From positions 34,383,501 to 34,447,500 of the forward strand of contig NC_089035.1 of the NCBI RefSeq assembly GCF_034140825.1: a stretch of DNA of 64,000 nucleotides. Direction: 5' to 3'. A model generated the notes under the pieces. That model saw only the letters and a list, made by a program, of their open reading frames with translations. It was not told where the DNA came from and did no database searches. Made by a program: the position numbers and the translations under genes. The DNA comes from Oryza sativa Japonica Group (taxonomy: Eukaryota > Streptophyta > Magnoliopsida > Poales > Poaceae). Below, in pieces: positions 35,553 to 46,010 of the stretch (positions are counted from its first letter, which is position 1; each line of letters opens with the position of its first letter).

Positions 35553-35972
35553 AGCGAGAAAAATTGGCAGCAACTTGAACAAGGACGTACGTCTAGTGTA
35601 GTAGCAGTAATATATTGGGGCGGGGTTGCAGCCCGTGTGGTAGTAGGCTGGTAGTGGAGAGCCACACTGCTGGTTGATCCTGTCCAGCTGATGCTGGATA
35701 CTTGGATAGTGTGCTTCATGTCTTTCCCTCTAGTTAGTCGCCGGGGCCCACCTACCACTGTTTGGCATAGATCTAGCACTTGGATCGTTGATTCAATTTC
35801 TTTATACGCTGTGTGTAGAATTGCTATTTTTCTCAGGTAAATCTATGGCCAAACATGTAATGATAAATTTCATGGCGGACTGGCAGCAATGTTTAAGAGA
35901 ATTAAATTCCGTGGCAGTGGTTGATCGTCTGATACTACCAACCGTTTTGGACTTTGGTGAAAGGTGATTATC
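35553..35972. other. Spacer between small gene and DUF4220/DUF594 gene
   Basis: Contains the upstream region of the minus-strand small gene and the 3' flank of the DUF594 gene. No further gene seen. Confidence 0.5.
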
Positions 35973-38126
35973 TCAGTTCTTCTCTACAATTAGTTTAGCT
36001 CTTGCATGCCCAGCCTCTATCCTGTACTGCTCCCCCATCCCCAGATGCGCCATCAAGAACCAGACGACAGTGAGCAGCTCGCCGCCGTTGCTCAGCTGCT
36101 TGGCATGGAAGTTGCTCCGGCACTTGCTCGCGGCGTAGCAGAGGATCTCCACCCACACCACGCGGATCAGCCGCCACCTCTTGCCGGGCTGCAGCTCCAG
36201 CAGCGACTTGGCTAGCCGGCACGCGTCGAACAGGACCGACTTGCTCCTGTCTCCCTTCACGTCCCTCGGCGCGATCTCCGCGTTCACCTCGAGCACCATC
36301 GCCGCCGCCGCTCGCTCGTCCGGCAGCGCCATTTCCCGCTCGAAGAAGATCTTGGCCTCCGCGCAGGTGTCGCCGAACCGGATCTGCCCGATGCCGGCCG
36401 TCAGCATGAACGGCCGCGCGACGAGCAGGAAAAGCATGTAGTTTGACACCGCTCTGCTGATGCCAACGTACTCGGTGAGCTTGGCGTCGCCGTCACTGCC
36501 GTCGATGTCGTAGTAGAAGCAGAGGTCCGTGGCGATGTGCCAGAGGAGAATGCTCTCGTCGAACTCTACCTCGACGCTCCAGCCAAGCTCCTTGTAGTAG
36601 CCCTTGCACTGCAGCGCCCACTGGCCCCTGTGGTTGCTGAACTTGCGGTAGCTCTCGGCATTGTCGACGATGCTGACCGCCTTGTCCTTGAGCTCCCTGA
36701 ACACCAAGGTTTTCAGCTCGGGTAACACGTCTATGTGCTGGATGTGCATCCAACTATCCCAATGTCCTTTGAGCCCGACCATGGTGATGACCTTGGTGAG
36801 CAACGTTGCTCTGTCATGGAGGCAATAGCTGATAAGGTTGTGTTGGGCCATCAGATTGGACCACTTCGGCCGGCTTTCCGGCCGGAAATACTTGATGCTT
36901 TTGAACAGAAGATGGCTCAGCGTGCGGCAGTTGCAACCTTGCAGAGCGGCGTACGTCCAGTAGGATATGAGCATCATACCAATGGCGTAAACCTCCAAGC
37001 AGAGTGCTCCACCGAACAACAGGTTGGTGATGAAGATGTCGACGCGGGTGTCGTGCGACTCGTACCGATCCTTGTCAAGCAGATTGAAGAGGAGGCACGC
37101 CGCCGACGTCGAGAGGAGCGTGACACAGCGGAACAGGCGGCCGTACCAAGTGTGGATGACCGCCGCCTTGGAGTGCAGGGTGTCGTACATGAGCGACAGC
37201 TCGATCTCGATGATCTTGTACGCTTGCTCCGGCGTGAGCCGCAGGAACGTGGCCTGGCTCCGCGTTCGGTCCTGGAAGCTGAGGATGAGGTTGACGAAGA
37301 GGCGCTTGAAGGTGACGAAGAAGCGGCGCGCGTCGGTGATGATCGTCGTGTACGGCACGCTCTCCTCGGCGATGGCCGCGGCGGTGACCCAGCCGCCCCG
37401 TCGCTCCGGCTCAATGACGATCTCCGCCTGGAGTCCCGCCTCGCGCGTGAAGCGGTACTCCTCCATGAACTTGGCGTAGTTGGGACCCGGGTCAGGCGTC
37501 GTCACCATGCCGCTCCGCAGGTTGTCCATGCTCGCGCACTTCAGCGCCCATGTCCTCTCGCCGTACTTGAGAATACCACTCAAGAACATGAACACGGCGG
37601 GGGCAAGGATATCGGCGCCTGGGCGCGACTTCGCGAAGACGTACATAGCGAGGGCAACCTGTTTTGCACACGAGGTGTTCATTGAAAACGTGAGAGACGG
37701 CATGGTTAATCAGCAGAGCAGAATGCACGTGGTTCAAGCTCGTACCTGGGAGAGCAAGCTGAGCAGGTGGCGCTTCCAGAGCTCGTTGTCCTCGATGGAG
37801 AAGGCCGTGATGGTGTCCTGGCCGCCGAGGTGGAGGAGGAGGAACGGCGCCCAGAAGGCTTGGATGCGGTGGGTGTTGCGGAAGGACCGCACGTCGACGC
37901 CTCTGGGGACGCGCGTCTGGGAGAGGTAGCCGAGCGCGTAGATGGCGATGGAGTCCGCGAGCAGGTAGGCGAGCCAGAGGAGCAGGCCGAGCACGGCGGA
38001 GACGTTGCGCTTGCGGATGACGGCGGAGAAGAGGAGGAACACCTGCAGCGCGAGGCTGGAGAGCACAAGCACGCGGATTTCCCACTCGTTCCACAAGGCC
38101 ACCATGCCTGCCATGGTTCCCTCCAT
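35973..38126 (-). CDS. DUF4220/DUF594 family membrane protein
   Basis: Two exons on the minus strand: 38126-37746 and 37658-35973, with an 87-bp GT-AG intron joined in phase 0, giving 688 residues. Start taken at the first ATG of the frame (MEGTMAGMVALWNEW). The N-terminal part has several hydrophobic segments (VLVLSSLALQVFLLFSAVI, LGLLLWLAYLLADSIAIYAL) and the DUF4220 signature: RSFRNTHRIQAFWAPFLLLH, then GGQDTITAFSIEDNELWKRH. Two further membrane stretches follow in the middle. The C-terminus is DUF594: WRLIRVVWVEILCYAASKCR, then FHAKQLSNGGELLTVVWFLM. This is a large grass family with no known biochemical role, often found among defence-type genes. It is divergent from the NB gene at 38446, with 319 bp between. 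Confidence 0.85.
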
Positions 38127-38225
38127 CTCCGCCTTCCACTCTGCCGCCTGTAGCACGATTCCAGCGTTGCTTCTCCCCGGTCATTGCCTAATCCTCTCGG
38201 AGATACTGACCTCTGGTCTTCCCCC

Positions 38226-38311
38226 GGTCAACGCCATTTTTTTTTCAAGATGGAAAGCTTAAAACGCGTAAAGGAGAAACAATGCCAACAAAATTGACTC
38301 GAATGTTGACT
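38226..38311. promoter_or_regulatory. Cluster of W-box-like words in a divergent promoter
   Basis: Within the 319 bp between the DUF594 gene and the NB gene are GGTCAA (38226-38231, TTGACC on the other strand), TTGACT (38294-38299) and TTGACT (38306-38311). TTGAC[C/T] is the core bound by WRKY factors. Three in so short a region beside a resistance-type gene is suggestive. Binding is inferred. Confidence 0.45.
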
Positions 38312-38445
38312 GACTTTGTAGCAAAGCCCAAAGCTGATGCAACCATCTTGCAGTCTTGCATACTGTGTGTGTGTAGTGTGTACTACTGTACTGATTTGGC
38401 TAAACTCCTTTCTTTGTTAGTGAGTTGGAGAGGCCAGAGCCATTG

Positions 38446-39639
38446 ATGGCGGTGGAAGTTGTCCAGTTTCTTGTAAGAAAGTACGTGGATAGCCTTGCGG
38501 AGGAGGAGGCAGCAGCGGAGCTCCCTTTCCGCGCGCACTTCTACGACGTCAAGGCCGAACTGGAGAAGGCCGCCATTTCTTCCACCAACGCCGATGAGCT
38601 CCGGCAGTGCCTGTACGAGCTCAACGACCTGCTCGCCGAGTGCCGCATGCTCGCCAGCCGGACGAACACTCGGCCGGGCTGCTTCTCCCCGTCCGAAGCG
38701 TGGCGTTCCAACAGGGTGAAGACGAGGGTGATCGCCGTCAAGCGCCGCGTTCTGCGGTGTGTCGAGAGCGATTCCAGCGGCAACGCCGCAGCCTTGGAGG
38801 AGGAGGACAGCGCCGCCGCGGGCTTCAGCCGGTGGACCACCTCCTGGCTCGAAGAGGGCACCGTCCACGGGTTCGACCAGCAGCTCGCCGAGCTGGAATC
38901 CATGGCGTTCGGGGCGGAGTGCGGCGCCGGAGGTCTTACCGGCGTCGGCATCGTCGGCATGGGCGGCGTCGGGAAGACCGCGCTCGCGCAGCTCGTGTTC
39001 AACAGCCCGCGGGCGAGGCGCCGCTTCTTCCCCAGGATCTGGGTGTGCCTGTCGCGCACCGCCTGCGCCGGAGTGGACGTGAGAAAGGAAGTCTTGCAGA
39101 GCATGCTCATGGCTCTCGGCCTCGAGGAGGAGGTCATCTTGTCCATGGATGGTGGCAACGGCCTGGGAGAGATGGTGTTTGCAGTCCATGAGCAGCTCAA
39201 GGGGAAGAGGTACCTCGTAGTATTCGACGACGTCTGGAACGTCGACGGCTGGTACGCCGACGTGGTAGGCCGCCGGAATGCCTCGCCCACCGGCGAGGAG
39301 TGGGGAGAGCGCCTCGCCTTCGGGTTGCCCAAAGAGAGAGGCGGGGTGGTGGTCGTCACCAGCCGGCTGGAGCAAGCGGCAGAGACGATGGTCGGGAAGA
39401 GCAGCTTGCACCGTGTGCAGCCATTGGCCGACGGCGAGAGCTGCTGGGCAATTTTCATGGATGCATTTTCCAAGGAAAGACGGCCGGCTGACGTCACCAC
39501 TGTCAACAACATGAAAGATGAGATCATTGATACCTGCGGTGGGCTCCCGTCAGCGGCCAAGACACTGGGAGACATCTTTGCAAGGAGTTTATCATCGCCC
39601 GCCTCAACTTCTAGCCAGGAACTTAGCAAGAATAGGTAG
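38446..39639 (+). CDS. Truncated CC-NB resistance-type protein without winged helix or LRR
   Basis: A single exon of 397 residues from the ATG at 38446 (MAVEVVQFLVRKYVDSLAEE). The N-terminus to about residue 100 has the spacing of an Rx-type coiled coil. VHGFDQQLAELESMAF leads into the NB domain: P-loop GMGGVGKT at about 171-178, kinase-2 LVVFDDVW at about 257-264, RNBS-B VVVTSR, and GGLPSAAKTLG near 365. The frame ends about 30 residues later with SSQELSKNR. The RNBS-D/winged helix, MHD motif and LRRs of a full NLR are absent. Catalytic P-loop and kinase-2 residues are intact. The next gene, convergent and 255 bp away, has the missing parts but no P-loop. It could be a functional CC-NB protein or the stump of a rearranged NLR. 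Confidence 0.8.
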   Translation: MAVEVVQFLVRKYVDSLAEEEAAAELPFRAHFYDVKAELEKAAISSTNADELRQCLYELNDLLAECRMLASRTNTRPGCFSPSEAWRSNRVKTRVIAVKRRVLRCVESDSSGNAAALEEEDSAAAGFSRWTTSWLEEGTVHGFDQQLAELESMAFGAECGAGGLTGVGIVGMGGVGKTALAQLVFNSPRARRRFFPRIWVCLSRTACAGVDVRKEVLQSMLMALGLEEEVILSMDGGNGLGEMVFAVHEQLKGKRYLVVFDDVWNVDGWYADVVGRRNASPTGEEWGERLAFGLPKERGGVVVVTSRLEQAAETMVGKSSLHRVQPLADGESCWAIFMDAFSKERRPADVTTVNNMKDEIIDTCGGLPSAAKTLGDIFARSLSSPASTSSQELSKNR

Positions 39640-39894
39640 CCGTGGAAGTTTGATATAGGCAATGAAACAGTAGGATAGTTGCTGGTTCACTGTAATATTC
39701 GAAAAATGATATATTTTCAGAACTGAATATTCAAAATGAAGGAATTGCTCTTCAGTGCTCAAATACAGCCATAATATTCTGTAGTTAAGCTAAAGAATTG
39801 CTTCGGCTCCTTTGTGTTTCATGAAATCTATTGAGTGACACCGAGAAGAAAGATCAGCGAAAGGAAACTCACTTGATTCAACATTGCATTCTAC

Positions 39895-41778
39895 TTATCT
39901 GACTTCCTGCTTATCACAGTTCATCCACACTCCATCCTTGTCACAGGGGAAAGATTCTAATTTGCTACACCTGAAGACCTCCAGGAAGGTCAGGTTTGGG
40001 AATGCCTCATGCAATTGGGTCCATTCCACCTCTAAGTCATCTAAGAATTTCAGGCGCAATATCTCAACTTTCCACATCTCTGACGTGCTCCCATCTCCAA
40101 AAGTATTTAGCATTCCGCCTGTAAAATACAGTTTCTTCAGTCCCAGTAGCTTACTCGGACTCAACCAGCTTGGTATCTTCTTTCCAGGGAAGCAACGAAG
40201 GTCTAGCTTTTTAAGATTTGGAGGAAGGGATAATGAAGTTAACATTGCCGTTGCCACAGAAGCTTGTTGGTCCTTTCCTTTCGACAGCACTGATACAGCC
40301 CATGTAATAGTCAGTGAACGAAGGCCTTTGATGTTCTCAAGTTCATTCAGTTCATCTCCTGTCACTGCAACTTTACTTCCAATATATACGCTCAGTTTGT
40401 TCAGTTTCTCCAATCTGACCAACTCCGCCACTCGACAATTATAATTGCTTGTGGAACCACCAATAACAAACCCTTTCAGCACTTGGAGTTCTGTAAGCAA
40501 ACCAATCCCCCTTGGCATGCCCTCTAGCAGGTAGCATTCTGACACATCAAGGTGGGTGAGCATCTGAAGAGAGGTGATGCTCTCAGTCAGCCTCTCAAGA
40601 TTATGACAAGCATGAAGATCCAGGATCATGAGATTTGAGAGTTCACCAATAGAAGCAGGAAGCGCAGTTATTCTGGAGATACCCCGTAGGCAGAGATATT
40701 TTATTTGTTTGGACAACTGCAGTCCTTCCAGAAATTCAGTACTGTCAACCTCGATATGGTGTCGATACAAGTTATGCCATCGACCTAGTTGGAGCACCGC
40801 AATCTTCCTCAAATCCAAGAACCAACTCTTGTCAAACTGGAGGTATCGCTCATTCACATTAAATATTGTGAGCAGGCCGTCTGTATTGGGTTGGTTTTTG
40901 ACCGGTGATATTTCTATTTCTTGCTTATATTCTTCAACTAGACAAGCACGGTGAGTTCCTGAAAAGTCCCATGTTGCATTGCCTTCCGAATCAAATTCAA
41001 AAAATTGTGCTTTTCTTGCAACAGTAATCAACATACGGCGAATCCAAGGGTGCAACTTACATTCACTGACGCTACAACTGCGTTTCACGTGCACAGCTTC
41101 AATCATATCCCTAGCAATAAGCTTGTCAAAGCAATCCTTCCCAACATCTTCCGCAGTTTGATTTCTTGTGGCTGCTACTAAGCCCTCACCTATCCACCAA
41201 TGGATCATGGCCCTCTTGCTGATGATAGAATTTTCTGGGAAGATAGAGAAGCACAATAGGCACAGTTTGAGCTGCAGATCAAGATTATCATAACTGAGCT
41301 GCAAGGTAGACATGGTGGAGTTTTCAAGGATTTTCCTTTCGATCTCCAGCCTTCTCCATTCCTCTGAAACATTTGCTGGCAACAATTTAGCTGGCGAAGA
41401 TGCTGGTAAAAGTGGAGGAACTGATGGCTTGATCACAGGAACATGAAGAGGAAGTTTCATGCGATCTTTTAAGTTGGACATTTCAGCATTGACAATTTGA
41501 AGCTTCAAACATATTGAATTCAGGTGACTTTCTTCTTCTACAATGTCATCCAAGTACCGAGCTATCCCTCCAAAGTCATCGATTATCTCATTTTCCCATC
41601 TTGATACCCTCTGTAGTATATTCTCCACTTCGTAAGCTTCTTTCTCAATATTTTGAAACAGATGTTTAATCTCTAAAAATGAACTGTCCTCATCTAGTTT
41701 TAGAAAAAGAAGTCTTGCTTTTGATAATTGCATTAGAAAGGGGGACACAACTTCGTCCAGTGCTCGTTCCTGTGACAT
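39895..41778 (-). CDS. CC-winged helix-LRR protein lacking the NB core
   Basis: An open frame of 627 residues from the ATG at 41778 (MSQERALDEVVSPF). An acceptor-like CTCTGTTTCAG just upstream (about 41804) leaves room for a further 5' exon. Residues 1-120 look like a CC region (SFLEIKHLFQNIEKEAYEVE, ILQRVSRWENEIIDDFGG). A Pro-rich linker follows (PVIKPSVPPLLPASSPAKLL). Next comes the ARC2/winged-helix block LQLSYDNLDLQLKLCLLCFS, then IFPENSIISKRAMIHWWIGE, and CKLHPWIRRML in place of the MHD motif. From about 330 there are LRRs (IKYLCLRGISRITALPASIG; LSNLMILDLHACHNLERL). No P-loop, kinase-2 or GLPL motif occurs. The frame is open throughout, which argues for selection. It converges on the NB-only gene. 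Confidence 0.78.
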   Translation of the reverse strand: MSQERALDEVVSPFLMQLSKARLLFLKLDEDSSFLEIKHLFQNIEKEAYEVENILQRVSRWENEIIDDFGGIARYLDDIVEEESHLNSICLKLQIVNAEMSNLKDRMKLPLHVPVIKPSVPPLLPASSPAKLLPANVSEEWRRLEIERKILENSTMSTLQLSYDNLDLQLKLCLLCFSIFPENSIISKRAMIHWWIGEGLVAATRNQTAEDVGKDCFDKLIARDMIEAVHVKRSCSVSECKLHPWIRRMLITVARKAQFFEFDSEGNATWDFSGTHRACLVEEYKQEIEISPVKNQPNTDGLLTIFNVNERYLQFDKSWFLDLRKIAVLQLGRWHNLYRHHIEVDSTEFLEGLQLSKQIKYLCLRGISRITALPASIGELSNLMILDLHACHNLERLTESITSLQMLTHLDVSECYLLEGMPRGIGLLTELQVLKGFVIGGSTSNYNCRVAELVRLEKLNKLSVYIGSKVAVTGDELNELENIKGLRSLTITWAVSVLSKGKDQQASVATAMLTSLSLPPNLKKLDLRCFPGKKIPSWLSPSKLLGLKKLYFTGGMLNTFGDGSTSEMWKVEILRLKFLDDLEVEWTQLHEAFPNLTFLEVFRCSKLESFPCDKDGVWMNCDKQEVR

Positions 41779-41829
41779 CGTGATTTCTGCAACTGCAATC
41801 ACCTGAAACAGAGCTGACAATGTGAAAAA

Positions 41830-42307
41830 GAGGAAGGTACTTGGATGTGCTTGGATTCAATAATATCTCTAAACATGAAAGCAAGTCTTACAACTCTATG
41901 AGAAATACAATTGTATTTTTAGAAATAAAGATTAGATTTTTGTAGCACAATTATAGTTTTGGTAGACTGTCTGCCCGATTGGGTGGGAAATTCGGCTAGT
42001 TCCTCTAAAAGAGGTATTGAAGCTAACTCAGGCCTCAGAAATCATATTACAATGAGGCTAGGTTGGCTACAGAAATGAAAGAACTGCTAAGCAAAATTCT
42101 AGCTGATTCGACTAAGATTGTATTCATTAATTATTTCTGTTTATCAAAATTTAAAAAATTCTTATGTATGCTATTCTTCTTCTTCTTCAGATTCAAGAGA
42201 AAGCAGTGAGATTAGCAGCGAAACTTCACTGTGCAACGTTTTCAGAGACAAGTTACAAAAGCAGCCACACACCTAAGCAGACCACCAGTGAGACAAATGG
42301 GGAGTGG
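41830..42307. other. Upstream region of the CC-winged helix-LRR gene
   Basis: AT-rich, no gene seen. It may include a non-coding first exon or promoter of the minus-strand gene. Confidence 0.4.
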
Positions 42308-42653
42308 ATTTTGATCCTCAAGGGGATGTCCCCTCGTTGTTTGCACGTCACTCAAACGGGTGAAAAAATTTGAAACGATGTATTAACACGTGATATATCA
42401 CTCCACAAACATGCAAGTTCAAATTCAACTTCTACATCTCGCAATAAAAAAAATTAAATTACAGCTAGTTTACATATATTCATAGTCAGATTTGTTTTTT
42501 TCGTTGCGAGTTGTCGAAGTTGAATTTGAACTTGCATGTTTGTGTAGTGATATATCACATGTTAATACATCTACTTAATTTTTTTCAATTTTTTTTATAA
42601 CCATTTAAGTGACATACAAATAACGAGGGAACATCCCATTGAGGGATCAAAAT
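42308..42653. mobile_element. Fold-back MITE with long TIRs
   Basis: The ends ATTTTGATCCTCAAGGGGAT and ATCCCATTGAGGGATCAAAAT are inverted. Pairing continues through ATGTATTAACACGTGATATA and AACATGCAAGTTCAAATTCA to about 42460, so nearly all of the 346 bp folds. I could not fix the target duplication. Confidence 0.75.
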
Positions 42654-43351
42654 AGTTTCCCAGACAAACGAGCACCAAGAGACTATCATACTGGCAAGAT
42701 ATCAGATATCCTAAGAATCTGGAGCACCCTTACCCTTTAATTAGCATTCAATAGGCTGGAAAGATTATGCTTAATAAAAGTCTGGAGCACACTTCCACCA
42801 TCTTCTTATGAAACCAAACGAAACCTAACAGACCTATCAGTATCACTTTGGACTTTACAGTTTGATGTAAAAGAGACAGCTCTTGAATCTTGATATGCCT
42901 GACCAAAACAAATGAAGCTATATTGACTTAAAATCTTGATATAAGTTGATATTTTTTCAACTCGGTAGTAACATGCTTCTCAGCCATATCTCTGTTCTTT
43001 AATTCGGCTTCAACTTGTTTTCATCAAACAGAAAATTGCAGAGGGTGGACTCATTTACAGTACTACTGTTATAAAGGGGTAAACCCAACCAGAGGGGAGA
43101 AACGATAAACCACACTCACTCAAACGAGGGTTCGTTCCTTTGCTGGTAAGAGTCAGCAGACCAGCACTGCCAATAGTTGCCGGCTGAAGCTATCAACTGC
43201 GAGGCTTTATGAGGTTCTGTTTTGAACAAATGATGAAAAACAGCGGAAGACAAAACATATATGATACAATTGCGATTATAAAATTGATAAATAAATAAAA
43301 CATGAATATACAAGAAAGGGCTTTTATAACACAGAAAATTTTATAATAATA

Positions 43352-43561
43352 CTCCCTCCGTATTTTAATGTATGACACCGTTGACTTTTTGAACTATGTT
43401 TGACCATTCGTCTTATTTAAAATTTTTATGTAAATACAAAAATATTTATGTCACGTTTAAATAATATTTGATGATAAATCAAGTCATAATAAAATAAATA
43501 ATAAATACATAAAGTTTTTAATAAGACAAATGAACAGCGTTATACGTTAGAATACGGAGTG
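43352..43561. mobile_element. Stowaway-like MITE
   Basis: Begins CTCCCTCCGTATTTTAATGT after TA and ends TTAGAATACGGAGTG. Inner ATGTTTGACCATTCGTCTTA is shared with 18475-18737. Confidence 0.75.
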
Positions 43562-44850
43562 AATACTGTACAATTAGTATAAAACACTGTACTCACCTAC
43601 CCGGCTACCACCCTCACCGGCGTCGGCGCGGGGCAGAGAGTGGCGGACACGAGCTTAATCGACGTTAGCCAGGAGGGCGACAGCCGCGGCGGCGGCGGCG
43701 GCGCGAGTTCGGCCGGCGGGGCACCGGCAGCAGCTCTGGGTCAACCGACCTGAAGGGGCGGCCACAGTTCGACGGCGGCACCGACCGGCGTCTGCGCGCC
43801 CCTCGACCTACGAGAGGCGCGGCCACGTTCGACCGCGGCGCGGCAGCGGAGCGAGGTTTTTACCCTCGTAATCGTTGAGACCGAGGGTTTGCTCCTCTTG
43901 AATCCCCTATCTAGATTCTCATCATCTAGGTCGACCCGAGTCCCCGACCGACGTGAGGGGTGAAAGATATGTACTCTGTCACTGCTTTTTCTTGTAGTGA
44001 ATTCCCACTTCTGCACTGTTATCTCTCCTTGATCCTTCGTCCCTTTAGGAAGACACAGGAGACGAAGACGACAACAAAGACATTGGCAGGTCCAGTGGAG
44101 ACGACGCAACGACCCCCAAGTGGTCAATGTTCTCCTATGGAATATATTCCATGAAAAAACTAGAGAAGACGACCTCTTTTAAAATTTTAATTTTAATCTT
44201 TTATTGCAGTGTTGTCCCACACACGGATCACGCGGCTTCATCTCGTTTTCCTCCCCCACAGACGGGGAACCGCGTGAGCAGACTCCAACCTCTCACCTTA
44301 GTCACCTAGCTACTTAAGAGATTAGACTGAACTTGGAGAAGATGATAAGCCAAGCAGAGAAGTGGAAAAAAAAACAGAGTTGTTCGATGGAGCACCTTGG
44401 AAGGGCAGCAGTTTGATTCCTGTTGCTTGCAGCCTATGCTCCCATATGAGGTTCGTGATTTTTGTTCTACATGCTCTCATAAGATTCGTTCTGGTGTGGC
44501 ATCACAAACTAGCCATCCTTTACCATTTGGTATCTAGATTCAGTACTTCATCATACTCATCTACTCAATTCCACATATGTTTCACCTCTTCTAGCTACCT
44601 TAAAAAGATAGGCTGTATACTTATTGATATCTGAACTTAAAATCCTGGTAGATTTGTTCAGTGTGACAAAAAATAAAGAAAGACTGCTGTTTGTAAAGGC
44701 CATTGATTCAATATTCTGGAATCCGGATTACCAAATCCAAGATCGTAGTTATAAAGAACAAAGAATACATGCTAAGGTTTTTTTTAGGGCAGTTACGCAC
44801 GGGATACCGTGCAAGACTAAAGTTACGGGATAACTAAACCACTCGATAAA
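43562..44850. other. Mixed tract, no gene identified
   Basis: A GC-rich part (about 43610-43860) with a (GGC)n run is followed by AT-rich sequence. Open frames up to 128 codons overlap on both strands and match no family I know. Confidence 0.4.
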
Positions 44851-45930
44851 TTAATAGATCTTTCCAACCGCATCACCTGCTATCCACGCGATTCCTCGTT
44901 GCTTTCCCCAGCCGGACCCTCCTCGGTCTCGCGTGCCTCCGCACGCAACACCTCGTCGGCGGAGCGCCGCTGCAGCTAGCCGGAGCTGCAGTGCCCTCTT
45001 CCTCCAATATCCTCCTTGGTATCGCGCCCCACACGTCTTGAACCAACGCTTGGCGATGCAGAGAGTGACATTGGTTGCGAGCTGCGACAGTAGTAGGGAA
45101 CAAGGATCGAGCCGAGGGGAAAGGAGAAGATGAGAGAAAAAGGCGTGTGGTGCTTGATACCTCGTAGCCAACCATGATACTTGATACCACGCAACCAGTT
45201 ATGATACCTGATACCTTGCAGCCAGCCATGATACCTGATACCTCGCAGGTACTAGGTATCAGATTTAATACTTATGGGTACCAGCCATGATACCACGGGT
45301 ACTAACCATTGTACCTAAAGGTGCCAGATCTGATATCTGGGTATCAGCGGTGATACCACATGTACCAGACATGGTACCTACGGGGTACCGGCTATGGATG
45401 ATACATTGCACAATGTACTTGTACACACTCCGGCAATGAGCATGATGACTCACCATCACGTCGCTGCCAATGAAAGCTCCAGAAGCTTCATTGGTCACGC
45501 CCCTCCATCACCATCGGCAACGCGCCTAGAAGGAGGCCGAGAAGCCCACGCTGGTCAGCATCCTTCCCAACAGCCTCCCTCCTTCCTAGTTGCCCCCTTC
45601 CGCCATGGGAGCTAGATCCATAGGGTGCCCATGTCTCAAAAGCATGATACGAAGAAGGAGGCAATAGGACCTTGTAACCAACGTGCCACTTGGTATAGAT
45701 CCAACATCGAGGAGGAGGGGAGGGGATCCGTTTTAAGGGGCATGCTTCGTCGCCTCCATGCCTGTATAGAGGAGCTCTCTGGAACAGAGAGGAGGATGGG
45801 GAGGGGAAAAAGGAGGGCGAAATAGGAGAGGCGGAGGAGGAAGACGAAGACTCGGAGAGAAGACGAATAGATAAGAACGAAGCGTTACCCACTTATTCCG
45901 TTTCCACGGGATATGGTTGAGTAGTTTTTC
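44851..45930. other. Repeat-like tract with GATACC-rich arrays
   Basis: GC-rich DNA around a stretch (45156-45420) full of GATACC, GGTACC and GGTATC words. No gene motif. It may be the interior of an unclassified mobile element. Confidence 0.35.
45156..45248. repeat. 27-bp tandem repeat, 3.4 copies
   Basis: Units begin at 45156, 45183, 45210 and 45237 with GATACC and carry CAACCA or CAGCCA followed by TGATACCT. Diverged GATACC/GGTACC words continue in both directions to about 45420. Confidence 0.8.
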
Positions 45931-45936
45931 TGTTTT

Positions 45937-46010
45937 TTTTTTCTTTTGAAACAACCCGCACAAGAGAGTGTGGCATTTCTATTGATATAGAAGAAAAAAA
46001 TACAAGTCTA
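45937..46010 (-). mobile_element. LINE-type 3' end (poly-A tail on the minus strand)
   Basis: A T-rich run (TTTTTTTTTTCTTTT) is followed by GAAACAACCCGCACAAGAG, TTCTATTGATATAGAAG and ATACAAG. Read on the minus strand this is the common L1-type tail with ATATCAATAGAA before the poly-A. The extent of the LINE body beyond is not clear. Confidence 0.45.

Noticed and set aside
36735-37685. 316-codon plus-strand frame
   Set aside because: It is the antisense shadow of the DUF594 exon, whose family motifs are on the minus strand.
38383-39662. Minus-strand frames of 342 and 373 codons
   Set aside because: They are antisense to the CC-NB gene, which has clear P-loop and kinase-2 motifs.
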